A DNA stretch of 64,000 nt from an uncultured Lachnospiraceae bacterium (GTDB lineage Bacteria; Bacillota; Clostridia; Lachnospirales; Lachnospiraceae). The notes under the pieces are model-generated. The model saw only the letters and a list, made by a program, of their open reading frames with translations. It searched no databases and had not been told where the DNA came from. A program made the position numbers and the translations under genes. The stretch's first letter is position 1. The number at the start of each line of letters is the position of its first letter. The stretch is from contig CAJTPM010000022.1 of NCBI GenBank assembly GCA_910578085.1, forward strand, positions 1 through 64,000. Reading direction: 5' to 3'. Positions 33,436 through 40,935 of this stretch are shown here, piece after piece.

Positions 33436-34572
33436 ATGGCAGACAGCTTACCATTCAACGCCATAAAGGTAGGCGGCGAATTTGACAGGACATACAAAGC
33501 CGAGGACTGGGCGTGGTATTTTGCCACGTTCTTAGCAAGCGGCGTATTCCCAAAGCCGAGTGACGGGCTGCAAGTAGTGGCACATAGCGGCATGGAAGTA
33601 AGGGTAAACATGGGGTATGCCTTTATAAACGGGTACGCCTTTAGAAACCCAGTAAGCAGGGGCGTAACGCTGGATAGGGCAGAGGGGGCGCAGAATAGGG
33701 TAGACAGAGTGGTAGTGCGCTGGGATTTGGTGCTGCGTGACATTTACATAGACGTGCTTAAGGGCGTGCCGTCTGCAAAGCCAGTGGCAGCGGCATTAAC
33801 CCGTAATACGGAAGTCTGGGAGCTGGCGCTTGCGGATATTTACGTAGGCAAGGGCGTAACAAAGATACTGACGCAGAATATCACAGACCAGCGCTTTAAC
33901 AGCGCATTATGCGGCATTGTGGTAGGGACGGTAAAGGAAATAGACGCAAGTGTACTCACAAAGCAGTTTACGGACTTTTTCAATACCTACAGTCAAGCAG
34001 TGCTGGACGAGTTTAGCGTATATAAGCAGAACATGGAAACATACCTTACGCAGCTGGCGGGTATCTATGAAAGCTATGTAACCCAGACAGAGAGCCTTTT
34101 TACGCAGTATGAAAGCCAGTTTAACGAGCGCTACACTACGTTTGAGAACACATTGAACAACTGGGACGCAGAGCTTTTGAAAGCCTACACCGCTTTCATG
34201 GCAAATATGCAGCTTTTCCAGACAGAGGCGCAGAACGATTTTAACGCATGGTTTGAGGCGATAAAAGGGCAGCTGGGGGAAGATGCGGCAGGGAAGATAC
34301 AGCTTGAAATAGACGGGCTTAAGGCAGCAGTGCAGGAGCTTACGGAAACGGCGGCAGCAGGAACGGCGGCAACGGCAGAGGCGCTTAAGGGGCTGGAAGA
34401 GCGGGTAACAAGGATAGAAAGCGGCTGGGGCATTGACTTTAAGCATGATGCGGTACTGGGGCTTTGCTACATGGGCGCAGCCTACATGAGCCAGCATTAC
34501 GAAAGAGAGGTAGACACGGCAGTATTAGGGCTTGCTTATGCGGGCAATTCCTATCTTGCAAATACATTTTAG
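33436..34572 (+). CDS. Tail fibre / baseplate upper protein
   Basis: The 378-residue protein has an N-terminal domain (DRTYKAEDWAWYFATFLASG, VRVNMGYAFINGYAF) that resembles the baseplate-anchoring part of many Firmicute phage fibres. A long coiled coil spans residues about 170-320, and a small C-terminal repeat (LGLCYMGAAYMS versus LGLAYAGNSYLA) may be the tip. ATG 33436 follows AGAGGGA. It precedes the DGR target gene and probably forms its stalk. Confidence 0.7.
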   Translation: MADSLPFNAIKVGGEFDRTYKAEDWAWYFATFLASGVFPKPSDGLQVVAHSGMEVRVNMGYAFINGYAFRNPVSRGVTLDRAEGAQNRVDRVVVRWDLVLRDIYIDVLKGVPSAKPVAAALTRNTEVWELALADIYVGKGVTKILTQNITDQRFNSALCGIVVGTVKEIDASVLTKQFTDFFNTYSQAVLDEFSVYKQNMETYLTQLAGIYESYVTQTESLFTQYESQFNERYTTFENTLNNWDAELLKAYTAFMANMQLFQTEAQNDFNAWFEAIKGQLGEDAAGKIQLEIDGLKAAVQELTETAAAGTAATAEALKGLEERVTRIESGWGIDFKHDAVLGLCYMGAAYMSQHYEREVDTAVLGLAYAGNSYLANTF

Positions 34573-34587
34573 GAAAGGTGGCAGACC

Positions 34588-35025
34588 ATGAAAGGATTTC
34601 CAAAGACTTTAAAGACCAAAGAGGACTATTACAACTGCCTTGCTATGGTGGCGGCTGGGGAGCTGGCGGCGGCTGATTTGCTGGCAAAGATTGAGAGCGC
34701 AGAGGCGCAGAGGCACATACAGTGCGCAGTAGTGGCGGCGCAGCCAGAAAAGAAAGCCGTAACGCTTATCTACTGCGACGAGGCAGCGGCAGGCATGAAG
34801 TTTACGGCGGGCGGCGTATCTGGCACGGTGCAGGCAGTGACGCACGTACAGAGCGACGAGGCGCAGGCAGCAGGAGAGGCGGCGAATGACCGCACGGCGC
34901 TTACACTGTCTAAGGCAGTGGCGGCAGACTGTACCGTAATTGCGCTGGAAACGGCAGAAACCGTGGCAGGCATGACAACTGACGACATTACAGCACTGAA
35001 AGGAGTATTGAAACAGTATGAGTAG
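34588..35025 (+). CDS. Phage hypothetical protein upstream of DGR target (145 aa)
   Basis: Helical N-terminus (KTKEDYYNCLAMVAAGELAA), Ala-rich beta C-terminal half. It overlaps the DGR target gene by 8 nt, so it may be a chaperone or adaptor for the variable protein. I do not recognise a family. Confidence 0.55.
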   Translation: MKGFPKTLKTKEDYYNCLAMVAAGELAAADLLAKIESAEAQRHIQCAVVAAQPEKKAVTLIYCDEAAAGMKFTAGGVSGTVQAVTHVQSDEAQAAGEAANDRTALTLSKAVAADCTVIALETAETVAGMTTDDITALKGVLKQYE

Positions 35026-36160
35026 GTTAATGGTTGACGACGTGACAAAGACCGACGCAAGGGCGCTTTTGAACGTAAACAAAATGGCTATGATAAGCGA
35101 CATTGTAGCGCCCAGCAACGAGTATATGTATGCCAGCGGCGCAAACGAGCTGACGGTAGTAGAGGGCTGCGTTATCGCAGTGGGCGGCGCTGGTATCTTT
35201 AAGACGGGTAACACGGTGCTTACGGCTGCTAATCTGGACGTAGGTAGCGCTTTTGCCGTGGGTAATGATTACTATGTATATATCTGCGACAGCAGGATTG
35301 ATGCGGCAGACGAGCAGTATATTATTTCTCTTAATTCCACGTACCCTAACGGCTGGAACGCAAGCAACAGCCGTAAAATAGGCGGTTTTCATTACGGGCG
35401 CTGCCGCAAGGTAGACGCAAATTTGCAGCCTACAAACGGCAGCGGCGTTATCTTTGGCACTGGCTGGGAGAGCGCAGTAAGCAGCGGCATTGTGCCACGT
35501 TCTGTATGGACGCTGGGACACCGCCCGAAATGCAGCCCAGAGGGTATGGTATATCTGGGCGGCGGCACATGGGTAGACATTTACCTTAACAGCGACGACG
35601 GCGCAAAGGGCTTAAAGTCCTCTTACAACTGCGCACCCGCCACGGGTACAGAGGGGCTGAACTGGTACAACTTTGTAGAGCGTCTGGCAAAGAGCGGTAA
35701 GCGCCTGCCAGATTACAGCGAGTTTTGCGCCTACGCTTTTGGCAGCCCGCAGGGATTGGATAACGCAAATACAAACGCATGGACGGCGACCACGAACACG
35801 GGCAGGGGTGTTACGGGCAGCGTGGTAAATGCCGTTTCTGCCGTGGGCTGCGTAGATGCCGTGGGGCGTGTCTGGGAGTGGCTTAACGACCTTATCACAA
35901 GGGCAGAACACGCCACAAATGCGGATTACCACCCTACAGCGGCGTGGGGCTGGGACAAGAAAACACCGCTTAAGACGGGCGAGAAGAATTACGACGTAGG
36001 TAATATCTATCAGTATTACGCATATTCTTTGGCGGCGCTGCTAGCGGGCGGCGGCAGGAGCGATGGCGCTAATGCGGGCGCGCGTGCCGTGGGTTGCAGC
36101 AGTTACCCGTGGGGCGTCGACAGCGACATTGGCGGGCGTGGGGCGTGTGACTCCATGTAG
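35018..36160 (+). CDS. DGR target protein: variable C-type-lectin-fold receptor-binding protein
   Basis: A 380-residue protein whose C-terminal region (about 160-380) has FGE/C-type lectin features (GRVWEWLND, RAVGCSSYPW, IGGRGACDS). The last 126-nt variable repeat (36027-36152, residues about 337-378) differs from the template repeat at 14 adenines. In the TR reading, nine of ten Asn codons differ in the protein (to Gly, Ser or Asp). Location after Tal and the fibre gene suggests a Mtd-like tropism determinant at the tail tip. Confidence 0.9.
   Translation: MSRLMVDDVTKTDARALLNVNKMAMISDIVAPSNEYMYASGANELTVVEGCVIAVGGAGIFKTGNTVLTAANLDVGSAFAVGNDYYVYICDSRIDAADEQYIISLNSTYPNGWNASNSRKIGGFHYGRCRKVDANLQPTNGSGVIFGTGWESAVSSGIVPRSVWTLGHRPKCSPEGMVYLGGGTWVDIYLNSDDGAKGLKSSYNCAPATGTEGLNWYNFVERLAKSGKRLPDYSEFCAYAFGSPQGLDNANTNAWTATTNTGRGVTGSVVNAVSAVGCVDAVGRVWEWLNDLITRAEHATNADYHPTAAWGWDKKTPLKTGEKNYDVGNIYQYYAYSLAALLAGGGRSDGANAGARAVGCSSYPWGVDSDIGGRGACDSM
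36027..36152 (+). repeat. DGR variable repeat (VR)
   Basis: 126 nt aligned without gaps to TR 36590-36715. There are 15 differences: 13 A-to-G, one A-to-C and one T-to-A. The last 25 nt (GC-rich, ending GTGTGACT) are identical and would be the initiation site of mutagenic homing. Confidence 0.92.
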
Positions 36161-36187
36161 ACGGCGGGCGAAAGCCCAGCCGACTAC
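36157..36187. promoter_or_regulatory. DGR hairpin/cruciform downstream of VR
   Basis: GTAG-A-CGGC-GGGC, loop GAAA, GCCC-A-GCCG-A-CTAC: 12 base pairs with one A.A mismatch and one A bulge. It starts 4 nt after VR and includes the target stop codon. Such GNRA-loop hairpins are known to promote target recognition in phage DGRs. Confidence 0.85.
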
Positions 36188-36201
36188 TACGGGGGTGCGA
36201 A

Positions 36202-36558
36202 ATGACGGCGCAGGCAAAAACAGACCAATTACACCAGAAAATATATGATTTCCTGCTATACATATACCCGCTGCTAAGCAAGTACCCAAAATTTGAAAAA
36301 TTCAGCCTGCAAACAGCGACCAGAAACGCCATACTGGAAATGCTGCAAGAGGTAATCAAGTGGGACAAGACGGCGACGAAAAGCCACCTATACGCAGCGG
36401 ATACGGCGCTACAGCAGAGTAAGGAGCTGCTGCGGCTGGCAAACGATTTGAAGTATAGCGCAATGAACGCCCAGCACTACGGCACAAGCAGCCGCAAGCT
36501 GAAAGAGATAGGCGTTATGCTGGGGGAACTCATAGAAGAGGTAAAAGCAAAGAAGTAA
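36202..36558 (+). CDS. avd: DGR accessory variability determinant (Avd)
   Basis: A 118-residue all-helical protein with KYPKFEKFSLQTATRN, the signature of the four-helix-bundle Avd/S23-like family. Avd forms a pentamer that binds RT and the TR RNA and is needed for mutagenic reverse transcription. It lies between VR and TR, the classical DGR order. Confidence 0.88.
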   Translation: MTAQAKTDQLHQKIYDFLLYIYPLLSKYPKFEKFSLQTATRNAILEMLQEVIKWDKTATKSHLYAADTALQQSKELLRLANDLKYSAMNAQHYGTSSRKLKEIGVMLGELIEEVKAKK

Positions 36559-36589
36559 TAAAGATATGGGGCAGCTGCTTACTACAGCC

Positions 36590-36715
36590 CTTTGGCGGCG
36601 CTGATAGCGGGCGGCAACTGGAACAATGGCGCTAATGCGGGCGCACGTGCCGTGAATTGCAACAATTACCCGTGGAACGTCAACAGCAACATTGGCGGGC
36701 GTGGGGCGTGTGACT
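36590..36715 (+). ncRNA. DGR template repeat (TR) within the template RNA
   Basis: 126 nt with 27 adenines, mostly in AAC/AAT codons if read in the VR frame (NWNNGAN, VNCNNYPWNVNSN). Fourteen adenines differ in VR. The RNA continues into a 160-nt spacer (36716-36875) holding a GGCGG/CCGCC hairpin (36797-36811), then the RT gene. In known systems this downstream spacer is required for cDNA priming. Confidence 0.9.
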
Positions 36716-36875
36716 TAGTGAGAGCATTATAGGCTTAGCGTATCTACGGAACACTAGCAAGGGAATTTAAGCAGATGCTTAACATTCTATAGTCAGGGCG
36801 GCTGTCCCGCCGTGAGGCAAAGAGAAAAAGCAGGGCTGCTGGTTAGTAGCTGCGGCGAAAGGCAGGAGCTTTATT

Positions 36876-37937
36876 TTGAAACGAGCAGGGTATACAACGA
36901 ACCAGAGCGGCGAGCGTGTGACGCTTGCAGAGGCTATGGCTGATTATGCGAACGTGCAGAAAGCCTACAACAAAGCCAGAAAGTGCAAGCGATACCGCAA
37001 AGACGTTTTGATATTTACCAAAGACAAAGAGGGCAATTTGGAAAAGGTGCGGGACGACATTCTAAACCTTTCCTATGAGCCAAGCGAGTACCATTATTTT
37101 AAGGTATTCGAGCCGAAAGAGCGGCAGATAATGGCGCTGCCATTCTATGACAGAGTGGTACAGCACGCCATAAACAACGTGCTAGAGCCTATATTTGACA
37201 AGCGCTTTATATCCCAGTCCTACGCCTGCCGAAAAGGTAAGGGTATGCACGCTGCCTCTGATACGCTGCAAAGCTGGCTTTATGAGTGGCAGAAATTCCA
37301 CCCAGACGAGCCGCTTTACGCTATCAAGGCAGACATACACCACTATTTCCAGAGCATAGACCACGGCATACTTAAGGCTGAAATACGAAAGGTTATCAAG
37401 GACGCTGGGGTACTGGCGCTGCTGGATAAAATCATAGACCATAACGGCAATATGCCAGAGGGCGTAGGGATACCCGTAGGAAACCTTACAAGCCAGCTAT
37501 TCGCTAATATTTATCTGGATAAGCTGGATAAGTACGTTAAGCACACGCTGGGCGCAAAGCAGTACATACGGTACATGGACGACTTTATAATCTTAAGCCC
37601 AGACAAGGACGAGCTGCGGCGCTGGCTGGCAGATATTGAGGTATTCTTAAGGGACGAGCTGCGGCTTGCGCTTAACCCTAAGACTGCGATACTGGCGGCA
37701 AAGAACGGGGTAGACTTTGTAGGCTACAAGCACAGGGCGACGCACAGAAAAGTAAGACCAGACAGCATTAAGCGTGTCAAGAGGACAATTAAGAAGTGCG
37801 AGAGCGGGAAAATCACAAAAGAGCAGCTACAAAAGAGTATACAGAGCTGGACGGGACACGCAGGACACGCCGACAGCTACCACTTACGGAAGAAAATAAA
37901 AACGCTGGCAGACGCAGCCATACAAAAGGCGGCATAG
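36876..37937 (+). CDS. DGR reverse transcriptase
   Basis: The 353-residue RT has motif A AIKADIHHYF (D153), GNLTSQ (202-207), the [IVL]GxxxSQ-type box that distinguishes DGR RTs, and RYMDDF (catalytic YMDD, 233-236). It copies TR RNA with errors at adenines. A TTG start at 36876 after GGCAGGAGC fits spacing. No maturase-X or endonuclease domain, which argues against a group II intron RT. Confidence 0.95.
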   Translation: MKRAGYTTNQSGERVTLAEAMADYANVQKAYNKARKCKRYRKDVLIFTKDKEGNLEKVRDDILNLSYEPSEYHYFKVFEPKERQIMALPFYDRVVQHAINNVLEPIFDKRFISQSYACRKGKGMHAASDTLQSWLYEWQKFHPDEPLYAIKADIHHYFQSIDHGILKAEIRKVIKDAGVLALLDKIIDHNGNMPEGVGIPVGNLTSQLFANIYLDKLDKYVKHTLGAKQYIRYMDDFIILSPDKDELRRWLADIEVFLRDELRLALNPKTAILAAKNGVDFVGYKHRATHRKVRPDSIKRVKRTIKKCESGKITKEQLQKSIQSWTGHAGHADSYHLRKKIKTLADAAIQKAA

Positions 37938-37961
37938 ACCAGCAGGCGCAGGAGTGAGTAC

Positions 37962-38180
37962 ATGGGTAACAATTTGCTACAAGTGCTGCAAGAGCAGCAG
38001 AACATCATTGAACAGCAAAGCAGGCTTATTGTGGATTTGACAGCAACGCTGGAAAACTGGGAGAGCGTAGCAGGGTACGACGGCGCAGGACTGAAAGAGC
38101 GGGCATTAAATTTGCAAAAGCAGAAAGGCAGGATTTATGGAAATGAAGATTTTGGAATTTATCAACATGGCGGCAAATAA
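37962..38180 (+). CDS. Phage small coiled-coil protein (72 aa)
   Basis: Helical (QEQQNIIEQQSRLIVDLTAT), likely a trimeric or dimeric coiled coil. It overlaps the holin start. Similar small proteins precede holins in many Firmicute phages. Function unknown. Confidence 0.5.
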   Translation: MGNNLLQVLQEQQNIIEQQSRLIVDLTATLENWESVAGYDGAGLKERALNLQKQKGRIYGNEDFGIYQHGGK

Positions 38181-38625
38181 CAAGGTAATTGAGCTGGTGG
38201 TGATTGCGATTGTATTCGATACAATCTTTGGAGTGCTGCGGGCGGTGCGTGAAAAGAGGTTTAACAGCTGCGCAGGGATTGACGGGGCTATCCGTAAAGT
38301 GGGTATGCTGATTTCCCTTGTGTTCATGCTGGCTATTGATATGCTGATAAAGGTTAATCTTATCGGCTTTATCCCAGAGGCGGCACGTAACCATTTGGGG
38401 CTTACGAGCGTGGGCGTGGCTGAATTTTTCGCACTTCTCTATATTGCCTATGAGGTAGTGAGTATCTTTAAGAATATGGCGCTTTGCGGGCTGCCCGTTA
38501 AGAAAGTCTGGGCGACGGTGCGGGCGTTTCTGGGGAAATATACAGACGAGCTGCCAGACACGGACGAGCTGGACGGAAACAGCACCACGGGCAGCGCAGA
38601 GGGCTACAGACAGCAGGAAAAATAA
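38137..38625 (+). CDS. Holin
   Basis: The 162-residue membrane protein has three hydrophobic segments (KVIELVVIAIVFDTIFGVL, GMLISLVFMLAIDMLIK, GVAEFFALLYIAYEVVSIF) and a hydrophilic tail, the profile of phi LC3/toxin-secretion-type class holins. ATG 38137 or 38143. Immediately upstream of the endolysin. Confidence 0.8.
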   Translation: MEMKILEFINMAANNKVIELVVIAIVFDTIFGVLRAVREKRFNSCAGIDGAIRKVGMLISLVFMLAIDMLIKVNLIGFIPEAARNHLGLTSVGVAEFFALLYIAYEVVSIFKNMALCGLPVKKVWATVRAFLGKYTDELPDTDELDGNSTTGSAEGYRQQEK

Positions 38626-38650
38626 TAAAACATAGACAGTATGCATCAGG

Positions 38651-38680
38651 GCGCTTACGGGAAACCGTAGGCGCTTTTTG
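38651..38680 (+). terminator. Rho-independent terminator between holin and endolysin
   Basis: GCGCTTACGG pairs fully with CCGTAGGCGC (one G.U) around GAAA, followed by TTTTTG. It could limit endolysin expression relative to holin. Confidence 0.8.
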
Positions 38681-38703
38681 TGAATGAAAGGAGAGCAGAC
38701 GGC

Positions 38704-38862
38704 ATGGCAGAGATTAAGAGCGAACATACAAAGGATATGACGGCAGAGGAACGGGAAGAGCTGCGGGCGAGGGTAGAGAGCATGACACCAGAAGAGCTGC
38801 GGCAGTTTAGAAACTCTATGGACGCAGACAGCATGGGATTTTTTGGAGAGGAGAGCGTATAG
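38704..38862 (+). CDS. Phage small acidic protein (52 aa)
   Basis: ATG 38704 follows AAAGGAGAGCAGACGGC. Two helical acidic segments (MTAEEREELRARVESM, TPEELRQFRNSM). It abuts the endolysin. Unknown. It resembles small proteins encoded between holin and lysin. Confidence 0.55.
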   Translation: MAEIKSEHTKDMTAEEREELRARVESMTPEELRQFRNSMDADSMGFFGEESV

Positions 38863-38863
38863 C

Positions 38864-40333
38864 ATGAAAAAGCCAGTAATAAACAAGCTGCTTACACCCT
38901 ATAACTTTACGGACAAGAACAGCGACGCACGCATAAAATATATCGTTATCCATTACGTAGGGGCGCTGGGCGGCGCAAAGGCGAACTGCCAGTATTACGC
39001 AGGGCGGTATATCGGAGCGTCTGCGCATTTCTTTGTAGGATTTGACGGGGAGATATGGCAGGCGGTGGAAACCGAGGACATAGCGTGGCACTGCGGCGCA
39101 AGCAGCTATAAGCACGCAGACTGCCGAAACTCAAATAGTATCGGTATCGAAATGTGCGTGAGGAAGAGGAACACAGCCAGCATGGGGGCTACTGATAAAG
39201 ATTGGTATTTTGAGGACACAACGGTAGAGGCTGCGGCAGAGCTTACACGGTACTTAATGGAAAAGTACAACGTGCCTGCGTCGCACGTCATAAGGCATTA
39301 CGACGTTACGGGGAAGATTTGCCCTAACCCATATGTATATAATGCAATGGCGCACACATGGGAGAAGTTTAAGCAGATGATAAGCGGCGCTGCATCTGCT
39401 GGCGGCAGCCAGACAAATAAATTATACCGTGTGCGCAAGAGCTGGGAAGATGCAAAGAGCCAGATAGGGGCTTTTTCTTCTCTGGATAATGCAAAGAAAG
39501 CCTGCACTGCTGGTTATAATGTTTATGACTGGGACGGCAAGGCGGTTTACAGCGTATTTGCAGGCGGCATGGTGCAGAACGGGAACACGGAAAAAGCAAT
39601 ATGGGACTATCTGGCGGGCAAAGGCTTAAATGCCTGCGCCGTGGCAGGCTTAATGGGTAATCTGTATGCGGAAAGCGGGCTTAATTCCTGCAATCTGCAA
39701 AACAGCTATAACAAGAGCCTTAATATGACGGATGCACAGTATACGGCTGTCGTGGATAATGGCAGCTACGGCAATTTTGTAAAGGACAAGGCGGGCTACG
39801 GGCTGGCGCAGTGGACGTACCACACCAGAAAGCAGGCGTTACTTAACTATGCGAAAAAGGCGGGTGCATCTATCGGCAGTCTGGATATGCAGCTTGCCTT
39901 TTTGTGGGACGAGCTGCAAGGCTATAAATCCGTTATCAGCACATTAAAAGGTGCAAAGAGCGTGCGGGCTGCCTCTGATGCCGTGCTGCTGGGATTTGAA
40001 AAGCCAGCAGACCAGAGCGAGGGCGTACAGAAAAAGCGTGCAGAGTACGGCGAGGCATATTATAAGAAATATGCAGGCGTGCAGCAGGCAGCAGTACCGC
40101 AGGAAAAGCCGCAGGCGGCGGCAGGAGTGCCGTTCAATGTTAAAGTGGATATATTAGACCTTAATATAAGGACGGGCGCAGGGACGGACTACGCAAAGAC
40201 GGGAGAGTATACGGGTATCGGCGTATTTACCATTGTGGAAGTGAAAGAGGGTAAAGGGAGTACGGCAGGCTGGGGCAGGCTGAAAAGCGGCGCAGGCTGG
40301 ATAAGTTTGGACTATGCCACACGCTTAGCGTAA
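38864..40333 (+). CDS. Modular endolysin: amidase_2, tail-lysozyme domain, SH3
   Basis: A 489-residue wall hydrolase. Residues about 20-165 are an N-acetylmuramoyl-L-alanine amidase (YIVIHYVGALGG, SNSIGIEMCV, VIRHYDVTGKICP with zinc ligands). About 240-395 is a phage tail-lysozyme-type glycosidase (AVAGLMGNLYAESGLN, GYGLAQWTYHTR). The C-terminus (about 425-489) is an SH3b wall-binding domain (LNIRTGAGTDYAKTGEY). Two catalytic activities in one lysin is noteworthy. Confidence 0.88.
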   Translation: MKKPVINKLLTPYNFTDKNSDARIKYIVIHYVGALGGAKANCQYYAGRYIGASAHFFVGFDGEIWQAVETEDIAWHCGASSYKHADCRNSNSIGIEMCVRKRNTASMGATDKDWYFEDTTVEAAAELTRYLMEKYNVPASHVIRHYDVTGKICPNPYVYNAMAHTWEKFKQMISGAASAGGSQTNKLYRVRKSWEDAKSQIGAFSSLDNAKKACTAGYNVYDWDGKAVYSVFAGGMVQNGNTEKAIWDYLAGKGLNACAVAGLMGNLYAESGLNSCNLQNSYNKSLNMTDAQYTAVVDNGSYGNFVKDKAGYGLAQWTYHTRKQALLNYAKKAGASIGSLDMQLAFLWDELQGYKSVISTLKGAKSVRAASDAVLLGFEKPADQSEGVQKKRAEYGEAYYKKYAGVQQAAVPQEKPQAAAGVPFNVKVDILDLNIRTGAGTDYAKTGEYTGIGVFTIVEVKEGKGSTAGWGRLKSGAGWISLDYATRLA

Positions 40334-40340
40334 GAAGAAT

Positions 40341-40382
40341 GAGGGCAGGCGGCTTACGGGCTGCTTACCCTCTTATTTTTTT
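40341..40382 (+). terminator. Late operon terminator
   Basis: GAGGGCAGGCGGC pairs with GCTGCTTACCCTC (12 of 13, including G.U) around TTACGG, then TTATTTTTTT. Confidence 0.75.
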
Positions 40383-40385
40383 GAG

Positions 40386-40423
40386 AATATTACAGAATAT
40401 GTATTGACATATTACAGAATATG
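40386..40423. promoter_or_regulatory. Two operator palindromes
   Basis: O1 (40386-40401) AATATT-ACAG-AATATG and O2 (40408-40423) CATATT-ACAG-AATATG. O2 is a perfect 6-bp-arm inverted repeat lying between the -35 and -10 boxes, O1 just upstream. Centres are 22 bp apart (two turns). Probably bound by a repressor, for example the RHH protein at 40731. Confidence 0.7.
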
Positions 40424-40432
40424 CAATATAAT
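40404..40432 (+). promoter_or_regulatory. Perfect consensus sigma-A promoter
   Basis: TTGACA (40404-40409), 17-nt spacer, TATAAT (40427-40432). Drives the rightmost genes, probably the lysogenic/accessory transcript. Confidence 0.85.
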
Positions 40433-40495
40433 TAAGACAGTTAAGGGAGATACATAACCCATAACAATAACTGGGCGGCAGGGAAAGGAGAAAAT

Positions 40496-40636
40496 ATGGA
40501 CGAGGAAATGAACGTAGGCGAACTGCTTAAGGAAACAGCCGAGGAAAACCAGACAAGGAAAATACTTGAAATACTCAACGAGTGTAAAGACATTGAAGAG
40601 GCTAAAGAAAAAGTAAGAGCCTTACTTAAGAAGTAA
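40496..40636 (+). CDS. Phage small acidic protein (46 aa)
   Basis: ATG 40496 follows GGAAAGGAGAAAAT, 64 nt after the consensus promoter. Helical and charged (LKETAEENQTRKILEILNEC). First gene of the operator-controlled transcript. Unknown. Confidence 0.55.
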   Translation: MDEEMNVGELLKETAEENQTRKILEILNECKDIEEAKEKVRALLKK

Positions 40637-40730
40637 GGCGGGGATACAGAAAGGGCGGTGGACTTGCCAAAGCCGCCCAAACTGTTTAAAAGGATTATAC
40701 ATCATAAGGCAAGGGAAAGAAAGAGGTAAA

Positions 40731-40916
40731 ATGCAGAAAGAAGAATTTAACCAGATAAAATATCAGAATGAATTTAAGAAAAAGAATTATGATAGGTTTG
40801 AGCTGGTAATGCCGAAAGGACAAAAAGAAGTCATTAAACAACGTGCAAAAGCGGCAGGGCAGAGTATAAGCGAATATATAAATACTGCTATTGCAGAGAA
40901 AATGGCTAAAGATTAG
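40731..40916 (+). CDS. Ribbon-helix-helix (Arc-like) DNA-binding protein
   Basis: The 61-residue protein has YDRFELVMPKGQKEVIKQRA then GQSISEYINTAI, the strand-helix-helix pattern of Arc/CopG-type repressors. The paired palindromes at 40386-40423 are natural targets, giving autoregulation. This is inference from proximity. Confidence 0.7.
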   Translation: MQKEEFNQIKYQNEFKKKNYDRFELVMPKGQKEVIKQRAKAAGQSISEYINTAIAEKMAKD

Positions 40917-40935
40917 AAAGTGAGGTTTATTTATC

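Noticed and set aside
36876-37937. RT as part of a group II intron or retron
   Set aside because: No maturase or endonuclease domain, no intron fold, and TR/VR plus Avd are present.
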